Shown: positions 23,669-35,482 of the stretch, one piece after another | Position numbering within the stretch: the first letter of the stretch is position 1 | Layout of the letters: every line of letters begins with the position of its first letter | NCBI GenBank assembly: GCA_015499995.1 | Contig: JADNRV010000143.1 | Span: 62,001 to 126,000 of the forward strand | Length of the DNA stretch: 64,000 bases | DNA from: Flammula alnicola | Lineage: Eukaryota; Basidiomycota; Agaricomycetes; Agaricales; Strophariaceae | Direction of reading: 5' to 3' | Notes under the pieces: model-generated | What the model was told of the DNA's origin: nothing | The model's input: the letters and a program-made list of their open reading frames with translations, nothing else | Database searches by the model: none | Program-made: the position numbers and the translations under genes

Positions 23669-23983
23669 ATGTCTCTCATTGCAACGGGATTTCTCAGATC
23701 TACCTCCGGAGCGAGGTTCCTGGGTAGCTTCATGCTCAAGGATTCGCAATACATCGTCGCCGGTAGTTTCGCGAGCAGCGTCCCAGCGTTTAAAAGCAGC
23801 GCTGCTATCCTCACATACGACAAGGAAGAAAGTTTATCGGGGACCAAAGCTGTTGATGGAGTGGTAGGCTCCGACAAAGTCACTCTCCAATTCAGTAATG
23901 GGAGCAAGATCGAAGGAAAGTTGGACTTCCCAATAAGTCCAGCTGCATCGGTTTGCGGGGCAGGCTTCTTCACACAGACCTAA
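23669..23983 (+). CDS. Small single-exon protein, family copy C (104 aa)
   Basis: 104 codons with 'ATGFLRSTSGARFLGSF', 'DSQYIVAGSFASSVPAF', 'VTLQFSNGSKIEGKLDFP' and C-terminal 'GAGFFTQT'. Tandem paralogue of copy B. Alternating polar and hydrophobic residues with regularly placed glycines suggest a compact beta-sandwich or barrel. The absence of a secretion signal argues against a secreted effector. Function unknown. Confidence 0.75.
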   Translation: MSLIATGFLRSTSGARFLGSFMLKDSQYIVAGSFASSVPAFKSSAAILTYDKEESLSGTKAVDGVVGSDKVTLQFSNGSKIEGKLDFPISPAASVCGAGFFTQT

Positions 23984-24461
23984 GGTATTTGTTATGTCAT
24001 TCGGTTGCAATTGTGTCTTCTGTTAATGCACGTAGATACTTGCTTTGCAAGGTGGATGGGATTTGAGAGATGGGTCGGAGTATTTATTCCTTGTTTCCTT
24101 TGGTTCTGTACTCTAGACGCCTGAACCACCTTGATAATGGAAACAATATTCAGGAGTTGGACATAAGCACGCGAGAATCATTTCGTTTGTTGGTAGATTT
24201 CTCTAGTTAGAACTTTCATCCCGTCGAATTATTTTCGATTGGTCCAGATCCATCGGGTGGATCCGACCGTAATGGACACACGAGTCGATGGAGGCCCGTA
24301 ATCACTCAGCAAGCAAGCTTTATCTCGAAGCAGTCCCAGTGCTGTCGGTTCTATCTACGACAACAGGAGTCAGGTATAATGAAGGCTGATATAGAGGTGA
24401 TTAATGTTATTGTCCCGATGGTGGCCTGACAAATCTCATTCAATCCGTCATGAATTAATGC

Positions 24462-24785
24462 TCAGCTCTGGAACCATATTCCGCATCCAATGACCTCAAG
24501 GCATGGTGGATCGTACGGCGCTTCCAAAGGCCCTTCGATGACAGGGCCATTGAGAAGGCGGAGTTTCAGGTCGTTAGGGCCTACTGTGCCCTCGACCAAT
24601 CTCGTGGACGTGAGTTGGCAAAGGGAGTTGTACTTGAGTCTAGCTGTGCGGCAGGAGAAATGTGGCACGCCAGAGGCAAACAGTCCACCTAGAGTGTAAT
24701 GCCTGTCGTTGATGGAGAAGGTCGCCACGAATTTGGATCCTCCGGGCATTCCGATTCGTCTGATAAAGCCAGTAGCGACGTGCAT
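24462..24785 (-). CDS. Small single-exon protein, family copy D (107 aa)
   Basis: 107 codons, inverted relative to copies B and C. It keeps 'ATGFIRR', 'GGSKFVATFSINDRHYTLGG', 'FASGVPHFSC', 'LKLRLLNGPVIEGPLEAP' and ends 'GCGIWFQS', the same W/F-x-Q-S ending as copy A. It is the most divergent copy. The gene is intronless. A possible multi-exon gene on the same strand starts just upstream (24854-25322). Function unknown. Confidence 0.7.
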   Translation of the reverse strand: MHVATGFIRRIGMPGGSKFVATFSINDRHYTLGGLFASGVPHFSCRTARLKYNSLCQLTSTRLVEGTVGPNDLKLRLLNGPVIEGPLEAPYDPPCLEVIGCGIWFQS

Positions 24786-24853
24786 TTATAGGAAAAGGAA
24801 GGGCTACAAGTAGGAGTTAGCATTGTACATTTCCCCCGTAGGCACTGCTTACC

Positions 24854-25322
24854 GACAGTTAGTTTCAGAAAGAGTGTGTCAGTTGTCACCGTTCTATAGA
24901 AGGCGGTGAAAGTTCCTGGACATCCAAAGGAAGGGATTGAGTTGATATGCTTTAAGAAAGATCCTAGAGGAAAATCTGAGGTTAAATGAGACTTATAAGT
25001 ATCAAAATTTGACGGGACAGCGAGCATAGAGCTCTGTAAGACACCATCAAAATCCACCTCTAATACGTTATACAAATCTGACAGGGAAAATGAGATGTCA
25101 GTCCAACTGTCCTCAGTTTGGGAACATGCCGGTATTGTGCAGAGAGCTTCGTCAAGAGTGAGTCCACTCGAACGAGCACTGGATCGCGGCAGGCGCCCGA
25201 TAAGCGCCGGTGATTTCAACGTTCTTGGTGACTGGAAATTTCATATGTCCGGGACTTCGCATATCCTGAGCGTTCTAAGTTTTTCAAGTACTTACGAATT
25301 CTAATTTTGCTGCGGTACTCAT
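24854..25322 (-). CDS. Possible two-exon gene of unknown function
   Basis: Minus strand: ATG at 25322 begins 'MSTAAKLEF' followed by a good donor (gtaagtac); an acceptor near 25241 leads to an open frame through about 24854 with 'SSGLTLDEALCTIPACSQ', 'DSWTDISFSLSDLYNV' and 'FLKHINSIPSFGCPGTF', then a donor gtaagcag. The C-x-(n)-C with 'SW..ISFSLSDLYNV' is faintly like the repeat of cyanovirin-N-homology lectins, but the match is too weak to claim. The 3' end is unclear and may overlap copy D of the small family. Confidence 0.3.
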
Positions 25323-26057
25323 CTCGGCCAACCATATATTTTTCAAACCCGCAGTTTCCTATACGTCCATTGTCAATGGGTAGTACATCACCTCAGCGTT
25401 AGACTGGACTCGAACATCGTGAAACATATCTTCTCTTCTGGCCAATAATGTAACTTGGATGATATTAATTCAGTTTTAAGATTTCTGAATTCACCGAAGT
25501 CCATCCCCGTAAACAGGGCAGTCAACGGTTCCAAATATTTGGGACAGATTCGTATTCAGATAAGTAATAGGCAGATGAAGAGAAATACTATGAAAGATAT
25601 AATCCAAGGAGTGTCGGGTTGATCGTACAATCAACAAGTACGTCGAATAATAATAATATATCGAATGCTTTTACCCTTCAATACCATCTTAGATACTAGA
25701 GTAATCAATACGACCGGGTGGAGGGAACTGGGAGGAGGATCCTACAGAACAATCAGAAAGAAAGCGATAGGAATATAATGGGAATGAACGATGGGTAGCA
25801 TAGTGGTAATATGGCACAAAATGCTGTGATATCAAAATGACGAGGGATATAAAGATGAGATGGAAGCATATAGTTGAGCTGTACTTCGTGTCGCCGATAC
25901 AGGTTTTGGAAACATTAGACACCATGACTATCGAGCAGAGCATGGTACACTTGTCCGTCGGTTGTCGTAGGAAAGGAGAAAGGCAATGAGATCGGAGGGA
26001 TATCGAAAGCAAAGGTGGACTTGAAAATTGAAGAAGAGCGAGGTTCCTTCCGAAATC
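25323..26057. other. Intergenic region, no gene seen
   Basis: AT-rich, short ORFs only. It contains the 3' end of the minus-strand arrestin gene at its right border. Confidence 0.4.
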
Positions 26058-29000
26058 TCACTCTCCAGCTGGCTTGCGTGGCAAGGGTGGCGGAGGCCCA
26101 GGGGTAGCAAGAGCAGTATCGAATCCCGCTCGGAATGGCGTGAATGGCTTCATATCAAGAGCGGCTGCACCGGAAGACGGTACTTTATTGAGCGAGGACG
26201 ACGACGCAGAACCATTCAACTTCGGGGCAGTGTTATCCAGAGTAGGTACTTCTCCATTAAATCGAGAAACACGCGCATCTTCTTCTTGTGTCTCTTTGAT
26301 GTATTCCACGGGCGGACGGGGCATGAGAGGTGGTGGCGTCGACGGTGCGGCCACCGAAGGCGGGCCGTTAGTGGAGGAGTTGCCGTTTGTCGTAGGTGGA
26401 GGAAACTTCTTGGCATTGCCAGCATCTCGAGCCTCGTATTTGGCACGTAACAACGCCTTCTCTTCAGCCGCTGTTAGCACACGCGAGCCAGCTGACCCAG
26501 CGGCAGGCGGAACGGGAGTTGGGCGGAATCCGGTGGCGTTCGCACTGGGGCTTTGAGCAGGCGATGAATTTCCTGCATTTCCGGTAGAACTTCCACCAGA
26601 TGCCGGTGCAACTGCAGCACTGTTGGCCCTTGGTGGAGGTTGAGGAGACGATTTTGCCTTCGCAACCTGCGCATCTCTGGCTTCGAACTTCCTCCGCAAT
26701 GCTTCCTTCTCTTCCAACGCATTGGCATATTGCCCAGGAAGAGAAGGAGCGGGTGTCGGTGCAGGTGCGGGGGCAGGTGCAGGTGCAGGAGTGGGATAGG
26801 CAGCGGGAGGCGGCGTTACTGGATTGGCGTTCTGACGTGCCTGAGCAGCCGCATCCTGAACTTCATAAGCGCGACGAAGGCGTTCTTTCTCAGAGAGGTG
26901 GGCAATGATATTACTGCCTCCTGCTGCGGATTCAAATGAAGGAGGTGCATCCTCGGCGGGCTGTGACGAAGAGGCGACAGGAGCATTCCGAGTGGCGGCT
27001 GGGAACAATGAGTCGTACGCGATGGGTCGAGGAGGCGAACTGTCGTCAGCGGGATTCTGTGTTCTGTCTACAGCTCTCTTGGCTTCCTCGTACCGCCTTA
27101 ATGCGGCCTTCTCCTGCTCGGCGGTTAGATAATGCGGTATCGATGTAGGCTTTGGCGGAGATGCTGTTGAACTACCACCAGCTTGAGCCGAACTTGATCC
27201 GGAGCGGTTCTGAGCACTGATGGCTTGTGCATAAAGGGCGGCCCCGCTAGGCTTCGGCCCGCTGCCGGAGGATACCTGCGGTTTCAGATCCGACTCGTTC
27301 TTGATTTGGGATGCTTGGGCGCCCTGAGCGGCCAATCCCTGAGTCCTTTTAACAGCTTCCTGGGCTTGCTGGAACAGTCGTTTCTCTTCCTCGGCAGACA
27401 ACCACGCCTTCGGAGACGATGGAGCGTTAGCAGATGCTCCGCGAGCTGGCGAGGAAGTTGTTGATGGTGGAGGAGATGCTCGCATCGAGGCAGGAGGCTG
27501 AGATAGAAGGGACGATTAGATGCAGAAAGCTAGAATATAGTGGAATCACATACGGGCGCAGCAGCAGGACCTTGGACTTTCGCTACTTGTGTTCTAGCCT
27601 GCTCATACAACTTCTTCTCCTCATCTGCGCTCGGCCACTGCTTCTGAGCAGTTGTGGAGCCTGCCCCCGACCCTGTCGCTTGTGCACTTCGCTGTCGATT
27701 CACTGGTTCCTGAGGGATCTCCTGAGGTTGTGCGTTCTTAACTGTAAACCGGGCGGCACCTCCTGACGACCCAGGTCTACGACCAGACGTTGAAGAAGAG
27801 GTAGTAGTAGCAGCAGGTACTGCAGCAGCGGAGGTAGTAATCGGTGTCGTGCTGAGAGCGCTGGGATTGGATAGAGCAGGCCTGGTTGAGCCAAAGTCGT
27901 CCACAGCGCCATTTGCCGATCTACCAAGCCCATACCCAGCTCCGTACCCTATCTCGTCAGTAGGAAGCTTGGCCGTAGACGACGAGGCCCCCGGAAGAGA
28001 GTTGAATGCGCCTGCAGAGTTGTTGCGGACGTGTCCATAGACACTGTCGAGATTGGCACGATTGATGGGTAGGGTGGCGGCGACGGCGTCAGCAGGCCGT
28101 CCGCGGATAGGATCAACACGAGTCGCAACGGCTGGAGCAGGCGGAAGAAGAGATAGGCTCGGTGCTGGCCCAATCCGGCTAATGATCACTGTTAGTACTA
28201 GTCTCCAGAGATGCCAATGTGAACATACGCGATAGCTTCGAACGATACATGTCTAGAGGCACCACGACATCAGTTTCTACAGGCAAGCTTTACAGATAAA
28301 TCGACCGACCTTTGCCAATTCGAGATGATGACGGGAAGATCCATAATGAGGTGTGTCCCAGTTCCCATGAGCGCTTTAACGCAAAGAGTGTAGGTGACAT
28401 CGATGTGCCTGGCTGCGTTCAACGTCGTCGTCGTGTGGTTTCCTGAAATCATAAAACTGAGCTCCGAGGTGTGCGATGTGCCTCCGTATAACGTCGCATT
28501 CACAGGAACCTTAGTCTCCGCAATATTGAGTTGTCTGATTTGAGGGGCGTTCTTCTTTCCCGCAGCAGGAACACCTGCACGATATACAGTCGCCTCCTTC
28601 AAAAAGAATTCGAATCCTCGCAGGATGACAGTGTGCAAACTGTCCGACTTGACAGTAGCAATAACGGAAACGCGGTCTCCTGGCCCGTAACATGTGTGGT
28701 TGCGTTCGACGATGAGGTTGACGCCTTCTTGAGCGAGGTGGCGTTTTTCGGGTTGGCAGTATACTGGCCAAGTGGAATGAAGCTCATGTTTGTCGATGAT
28801 GATGGGTGCAATGGAGGATACGACGACTGATTTGGCTTTGCGGAGAAACCCTCTGCGATAAAGTCAGCTGCGCAAGTCCAGGCTTTGGTCCGACGAACTC
28901 ACTTTTTGCCCTTGGTACAGACACTTGCGACAAGTTCGTAGCCAATGCCAGCTGCGTTGTATGAGCTCGATATGAACAATATCATAAAAACTATGCCACA

Positions 29001-29621
29001 CCTTTGTTATCTAGCGCAATAGTGGGCGGTATTGATTCAGGTATGCGTATCGAAAACGGGAAGTCTTGCTAGCAATTCCAAGCACTATCAGCTCACAGGA
29101 TTCGCGATGAAGTATCCAATGGACCTCACTGAGCGCAACAGGCTGTACTCATCGGATGAGCTCCAAAGATTGACCGGACTGGGACCGACGAAGTCATAAA
29201 ACGTGTTCGAGGGTCCTCCACCTGGCAGCGTCTCGACTTTGCGCAGCTCGATACGGACCCACTTCGCTTTCACCCCTTGAGTTGGCACTCGAACCTCGAT
29301 GGCCTGCATAGACACCACTGCTTAGTTAGTTGTTTCAGGTTGGAGTCCAACTGGTCACGTACGCCCTTCACCGAGGCTTGAGGTCGATCTGGGCCTGGAG
29401 GAATACCAGGATACCCTGCCCAACAGACACTTTATTAGCACATTATGTTGGGCGGGAAAGGGGAATATGGGCGGCATTTCGAGATGAACACAGGACGTAC
29501 CAGTCACAAAATCGACATTCGGGGGCGGCTGAAGATTGCTTTATGATGAAGAGTGATAAGTAGTTGTTCCAAATGGCCTGGAGCTCCAAACCCGCAAAGC
29601 TTACAGTTTAACCTGGGACAT
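26058..29621 (-). CDS. LDB19/ART1-type arrestin-related trafficking adaptor with repeated EEEK coiled-coil motifs
   Basis: The start at ATG 29621 gives 'MSQVKLNLQPPPNVDFV' after splicing the first intron (acceptor ataaag at about 29548), then 'GYPGIPPGPDRPQASVKG'. The arrestin-like N-domain shows 'KWVRIELRKVETLPGGG', 'FYDFVGPSPVNLWSSSDEY', 'GYELVASVCTKGKK' and 'VERNHTCYGPGDRVSV'. The arrestin C-domain (28640-28270) ends 'LIMDLPVIISNWQR'. This matches the LDB19/ART1 class, adaptors that bring the Rsp5 ubiquitin ligase to plasma-membrane transporters. The C-terminal half (28190-26058) is Ala/Ser/Pro-rich and disordered but carries six spaced helical motifs of the form S/T-A-(E/D)-E-E-K-x-L-x-x-x-(F/Y/A)-E-A-R, e.g. 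'SAEEEKRLFQQAQEA' and 'TAAEEKALLRAKYEARDA'. It ends 'PPLPRKPAGE', an SH3-ligand-like tail. Confidence 0.8.
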
Positions 29622-29976
29622 TTGTCCGCGACGACGCGGGGAGGGCTAGACAGAAGGATGTGGGAAAGGGTAAGAGCAAAAACACGGAAATGGAAAGTTG
29701 CAGGGCCCGGTGGCAGCTCAGATCTTGCAACCGTTGCTTCCGGTGGGCGCGCCTACGTTTTCTGATGCGGCTGTGCTCTCCATGTGGCAGTACGAAACAT
29801 GAACAAAACATTAAACTTAGTCAAGCCTGAGTACATAACGATATTGATTGTGAGCAGACACGACGAGAAAGAGCAGGAAAAGCCGAGGAAAAATATGTAG
29901 AGTACGAGAAAGAATAGACGTTCTTCGACAATCGAACAATGGCATAGGTAAGTTGACAGAATGTACTGAAGACGCT

Positions 29977-32148
29977 TCAAAATTTGAACTCCTTCCCGCT
30001 CTTCTTTCCATCTTTTTCGCGATCCATCTTCTGCTTCTTCTTTGCCATCTCTTTCGCCACCATGTCCGAGAAATCCTCCCCTCGACTGCCTGCCCCAGGA
30101 ACACCAGCATTGCCACGAGCATGCGTATCGTACTTGCGGCGCAACTCTTCCTCCGACAAACCCTCCAGCTCTCCTGCATCGAGGGAAATGTCGACTCCAT
30201 TTGCTTTCCTCTAACAAAGACGCGGTATATTAGAAACCTATTTAGTGCAACAAGGATGAGAAAGAATCATACCTTCGTCCCCCGCTCGTCTCCAAGCACC
30301 GGAATAGGAGCGCCAGCCACACCACTGACGTCGTACCCACGCTCGCTTCCCATCAGCCCACGTACTGAAGTCTGTTTCTCTGGCACAACCTGGTACAACG
30401 ACCTTGGGCCAGAAGGTTCCATCGCCTCCGACACTGTCCTGCCCTTCCTCAATTCCAAGAAGTCGGGTGTTTCCAATCCACCAGCAACAGTTGAAACAAC
30501 ACTCGTCATGCCGGAGGGTGTCTCCAAGCCAGACGGGGTTTGTAGGCCGTCTGCTGGGGTAGGCTCTGCCTCCTCTTCTTCGGACTCCTCTTCGGACTCC
30601 TCTTCCTCTTCTTCTTCTGTTAAGACTAAAATTCAATTGGATGAACGACAAAAGAGAATAGTAGCACGAACCTTCTTCTGGCTCCAGCTCTCCCCATAGC
30701 TCTTTATTTATAGGTTCGCCAACCTAGTATCGAAAAAAATCAGGGCAATTCAGGAAGATTGTAGCTTATACGTACCCCAGAATCGCCAGGTTTTGGAAGA
30801 ACACCGAACACATCACCATACAGAGGTCGATTATACTCGTCTAGAGGGGGTTTACCCCAACCACCCGGGTGAAAGCCCCACTGCGCTCTAGAGGTAAGAC
30901 CCATGATAAGTGTACCAGAACAACAACATCAAGTGCATGAACTCACCCTTCTGGAATGGGAGCGTTAAGTCCAGGTATCCGTAGTGTTGGGTAACTAGGC
31001 GGCGGTCCAAATCGTTGCATGCTGATTAACCAAGGAGGAGGCGCTAGGGGCGGAATGGAAAGGGCTTCTACAAGTTCAGGTGACAGATCTCCGGGACGCT
31101 TTTCCTTTAGAGAAGTTTCGAACTCCTTTCCTTCGTAATACCTAGTAATTGTCAGTATTAGAAGAAGAAAAGGGCACTGGGATCAGAGAAGACATACATT
31201 TCTCCGAATCCAGTGACGGGCGGCTTCGTTTGGAACTTGAAAAAGGCGTCATGTAGCTTCTGATAGTCGATGTCCACTTTACCCATCTTTGGTTGCACCC
31301 GCTCCCTTGTCTTCGCCTTCAAACTCATGTTGGCTTCCTTCTCCTTGACCGCGTCTCGCATAGTGGCAATCCCTGTGTCCGCAATATAGGCCGGTAGTTG
31401 GAATGGAGGCTTCTCGATACCTCTCTTTCCCTGCAAATAGTCACGCTTGGCACTCCAGTGTATCGGTATTGGCACGGTGTTGCGGTAGGATTTGAGGTGT
31501 AGCAGTAGTCGTGGGTCGGAGGCAGTGACGTCGGTCCATTCCACCACCTCAGGTTTTTTCACAAGCTGCTTGAGCTCCGCCACTGTCAGACGGGCCATTT
31601 TGCGCGCCTTTTTCTTCGAAAGAGGCTTGACTTCCGCGTCCGAGTCGCCTTCCGACTCCATATCGTCATCAGAATAGATGATTTCGCCTTTGTTCGATTC
31701 AGAAGTTTTGCCCTGCTAATGAGAGTGAAAAATGCAACATTAGTATGAACACAGTATATAAAGATATTGTGTACGCACTGAAGATTCCTCAGGAGGGAGT
31801 TGGAAGCGAGCAAATACGTCGGAAAATGCTTCAAGCCCAGCGTCGCTGAGATCCAACGGCTCAGACACGTACTCAACATTAGATGGTTTCTCGTCATTCC
31901 CTGTTTCTTCTTCCGACTTCACAGAACCATTTATCGTCGGCTTTTCGTTGTCCTGTAAGTATGGACCGAAGAAACTCGTCAGATATAGTGTAAGACTAAC
32001 AAGGGGAACATGAGCGCACATTCAACTTCTTCTGCTTCTGCTTCAGCCGCCGGAGCTGATTTTTGGACTTTATAGCCTTCCCATTAGTCGTGCTGTGCAG
32101 AGAGTTCGCAGTACTGCTTTTGACGGCGTTGGTCTGCGCTACCACCAT
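29977..32148 (-). CDS. Splicing factor 3b subunit 2 (SF3B2/SAP145/Cus1)
   Basis: ATG 32148 begins 'MVVAQTNAVKSSTANSL', followed by a basic Lys/Gln-rich stretch ('NQLRRLKQKQKKLN') and an acidic region. The core has 'VVEWTDVTASDPRLLLHLKS', 'YRNTVPIPIHWSAKRDYLQG' and 'KRGIEKPPFQLPAYI' (DUF382), then 'YYEGKEFETSLKEKRPGDLS' (the PSP domain) and 'PPPWLISMQRFGPPPSYP' with 'LRIPGLNAPIPEGAQWG'. The C-terminus is acidic then lysine-rich, ending 'KKSGKEFKF' at 29977. These are hallmark SF3B2 sequences: the protein sits in the U2 snRNP SF3b complex near the branch site. Seven or so short introns can be placed. The gene is separated by 356 bp from the arrestin gene on the same strand. Confidence 0.92.
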
Positions 32149-32814
32149 GCTTGGTCGTTGAGAAGAAGGGTAAAGGAGAGTTGATTATGTAATAGTATCG
32201 TAAAACAACTTAACTAATTTAGACGCCGATAGAACGGCGAGAGCCTTCCCCGGCCCGATCTTGAACTTTCGAACGAGTGATCGTCGTTTGTCGCGACAAG
32301 GAAGGCCTTGCTTGCAACTTTTCCGAGCTTTGGCCATATCTATCTTGTGCATCAGAGCACGTTATAAGTATCGCTGCAATTCACCATTATCTATTAAGTA
32401 ATTTGGGTGCACCTGAGATGTACTACTTACTGTTACCGAATAAAAGTGTCACGAATGCAATGGACGAGGGCACAATGCGTGCCATATCCCCCTGGATAGT
32501 ACTGTGATGTTCTATAACATGTCGAGAGTACTCTCCATCGCACAGACATAAGAGTTCTATGGGTAAATATAATTTAAATGAGATCAATGACACAGAATCA
32601 TGCTAAGCAGAAAAACCTGAGAGACATCAACAATCCGCAGAACGAGTCAAAAAGAGAGTGAGGTAAACGACTAAAGCGAGTTCGAAAGCAAGATTAACTA
32701 AGTGATACGTGCGAGAAAATGTAGATACAAGAATGCGGTAAAGTACAGTATGCAGGCCTGGAGAAGACAAAAGACCAGCTGAAAGAACTCTCACAAATTA
32801 TAGGTACGGACGAT
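32149..32814. other. Intergenic region between SF3B2 and the NACHT gene
   Basis: AT-rich; only short ORFs without domain content. It holds the SF3B2 promoter and the 3' end of the NACHT gene. Confidence 0.4.
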
Positions 32815-35482
32815 TTAGAATAATTTGGCATGATCAGCAACGGGTATGGCTTTTACCCAATGGATATCTTTCTTTTCCGGGTTTTGCTTGAGGAATTTTG
32901 GAAGCAATGGCATAATGGGCCAAGAGGTCTTTTTTGCGACGGGTGTTTTGCTCGTCATCTTCAAGAAAACATGAGGACAGAATGAAAGACGATGCGACCG
33001 AGTTTCTTACCGTTCCATAACCACCAGTTGGCTTGGAGACAAGAGTTACAATTCCTACGACACCCGAGTTTTATTTAATTAAAAAACTTCACATATAATA
33101 GTGTGACGCACCATTCTTTTCAACAATATTGTGTGTGTCGAATACCGTAGCGACCAGCTCATTGATCTCGGACAAGGTGCAATAGCCCTAAGTACAGTTA
33201 TACCATGGGTAAAGTCAAGAGTTGTTGATAACCTACGCTGTCTGTAAGAGAGCACCAAACCGAATCGTCGACGAGCGCCACTTCAGCGTCAGGAGACTGA
33301 AAGGTCTAGATAAGTTATGTATATTATCGGAATGGGAGGATCACTCACCATTCCCAAGAGAACTTGCCCAATGACAAAATTGGGATGGAACAATTGCTAT
33401 CAATGTACCACTATTTAAGAAACCACGCGGCATTAAAGAGAATACCACTCACCAGTCTGCTTGATGTGACCTTTTTCATAGCCTTCCGCTCCGACAACCT
33501 CAGCCGAAGATACACCAGGACTGTGTTCAGCCAAAGTTCGAGTGACGATGGCTTATGCAAAATATAAGTGTAATATAGGCGCGCAGACTTCAAACGGGGC
33601 ATAGTCATTCCCCAAGCCGTCTCACTCAAAGAGATCCGCATGCCGCGAACGAATACACATTGATTTTTCGTGTCGCCATCAGCTGGAATGGTTTTCGAAT
33701 TTGGAGGCGCATAGAAACGCGTGCGTGCTGTACCATTGTCGATCCACGGAGGCCCATATTCTGGCTGCCAAGTATATCGTAGGTCAATACGTGTTTCAGT
33801 ATCGCCTGCGTGGTATGGAAAGGAAGCAGATGCCCAATCTTTGGCCTTGTCGCAACCTGTAACTAGAAATAGTGAGCCATTGGTATGGACGACGCCTCCA
33901 TATCCATTGATAACTTGATACCAATGCGGTGCGTTCTTTTTGGCGTACTCGTGAAAGCGCTCCGTTGCAACGAGGTCCTCTCGAGAGGCGCCTTCTGGTA
34001 ATATAAGAATCCCGCCCTCTTGCTCCGTAGAAGAAAACGTAATATCCCTGCAAAGGCGTTAGGGGCGCATTAATACAGAGGTTAAATGGCTTTACAGTGG
34101 ACTTTCAGAATGCCTCGTGGTTGAAACGCCGTTGCTGGTTATCACAGCCCCACTTTTGAAGAAATCCAGCGTACATCGAATCTCAGATGGATCCAGTGGT
34201 GGTTGAATCGGCCGAAACTCTCGAGGTACTAACCGCGCATGTATTGGATCGTCGGGGTGAAGGAAGATGTTGAAACAAAAATCAAATGTCCCCTCTCTGT
34301 CCAAAATACCGACATCGCCGATACTTAGACCTTTCTGCAGATATTTGACTGGCTTCCCGAGGTCTCCTCCAGGGTACCATACGGGAAACCCGTGACCCTT
34401 CATCATCATAGAACGTGAATATGATTCCGCATATCCATTGCTCCGTTGGACTGTGACGAGCTTGGGAAAGCTGTCCATAGAGAATGGGATTCGGTTCGTT
34501 GGAGAACCATGCCTTCGTCGGCTTGGATGTAGAAATCGTCCGAGGAAAGGGCGCGAGGAGTCGGTATGGGAGTTTTGGAGGTTGGATGGCAGTGAAGTTT
34601 CAGTGTCGCTCGAATGAAAGGAATCACCAAGAAATATGCGACGGGTGACATCGAAGAGGGGTTCTCGATCGAAAGCTTCTCGAATGTGGAGTTCCGGGCG
34701 ACTTGTGATCAGAAATCGAAGAGGCAGTTTGTATACCTCCACAGCATTAGCAATGAGCGCTAATATTGTCGACTGAGTCTCCTCTCCGTTGCACTCGTCC
34801 AAGGCATCTACGACGACGATTGAAGAACGAAGAGGGATAGATGTAGAATGTTGAAATGGTCCAACAACCAGTGACTGGAACTGGACGTCGATGGCCTTAT
34901 TGGGCAGAGTAGGATCAACAGACATGATGTGATTAATTTGAGCGAGCAAGCCTGGTATGTTCAAAGCGAGTTGATAAGCGATTGTGGTGACTAGATGGCG
35001 GCTTTGGTCATATCCATTCTGTCTGCGAAAGAAAAAACTTGCTGCCAACCGATCGGTAGTGCGGCATAATTCAGCGATCGTCTGAGCGGACGCCGTTTTC
35101 CCGACCCCTGCTGAGCCGTAAAGCCACAAAACATTAGATGATGGTCTGGGAGCTTCAATCCAGTCCTGGATCTGTCGGAGAATGTCCGACCAAGTCTTTG
35201 GAAGAGACGTTGAAGGAGGGTAGCCTTTGAGAGAACTGCTTATCGCGTCGTAAGAAATAGCCTCGCTCAGCGCATGGATACCTGCAAACAAAAAACCAAT
35301 GTAATGAAAGCGAACAAGTAGAAGAGCAGATCCAATGACAACGCACCAGCTTCTGGAGAGAATTGACCAGTCATAGCGTTGGATTCGGTGGGCTCTTCAA
35401 GTTGGTCATGAGAAACGCTGCCAGCAGTGTAGTCGTTTTGATCGGATGACGACCTTTCGCGTTGTGTTTTCTGGGATTCCAT
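32815..35482 (-). CDS. NACHT-type STAND NTPase fused to a composite C-terminal module (NLR-like)
   Basis: Exon 1 (35482-35347) encodes a short polar N-terminus ('MESQKTQRERSSSDQNDY'). Exon 2 joins as '...EAGIHALSEAISYDAI' and gives the NTPase: Walker A 'LYGSAGVGKTASAQ', Walker B 'SSIVVVDALDECNG' and sensor-like 'LRFLITSRPELHIREAF'. In place of the winged-helix and WD/TPR/ankyrin repeats that normally follow, the protein enters a Ser-rich linker and then a module shared with the gene at 37059-42239: 'GLSIGDVGILDREGTFDFCF', 'HPDDPIHARLVPREFRP', then 'GGILILPEGASREDL', 'NAPHWYQVINGYGG', 'LFLVTGCDKAKDWASASF', and last 'LFHPNFVIGQVLLGM', 'DAEVALVDDSVWCSL'. The C-terminus ends 'PVADHAKLF'. Likely an intracellular signal-transduction ATPase; ligand unknown. 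Confidence 0.75.

Noticed and set aside
25395..25430. Sequence ggactcgaac resembling a minus-strand tRNA T-arm
   Set aside because: The 5-bp arms around the loop do not pair and no acceptor stem or anticodon arm can be drawn.
30238..30651. 137-codon ORF overlapping SF3B2
   Set aside because: Shadow frame of the SF3B2 acidic and C-terminal exons.
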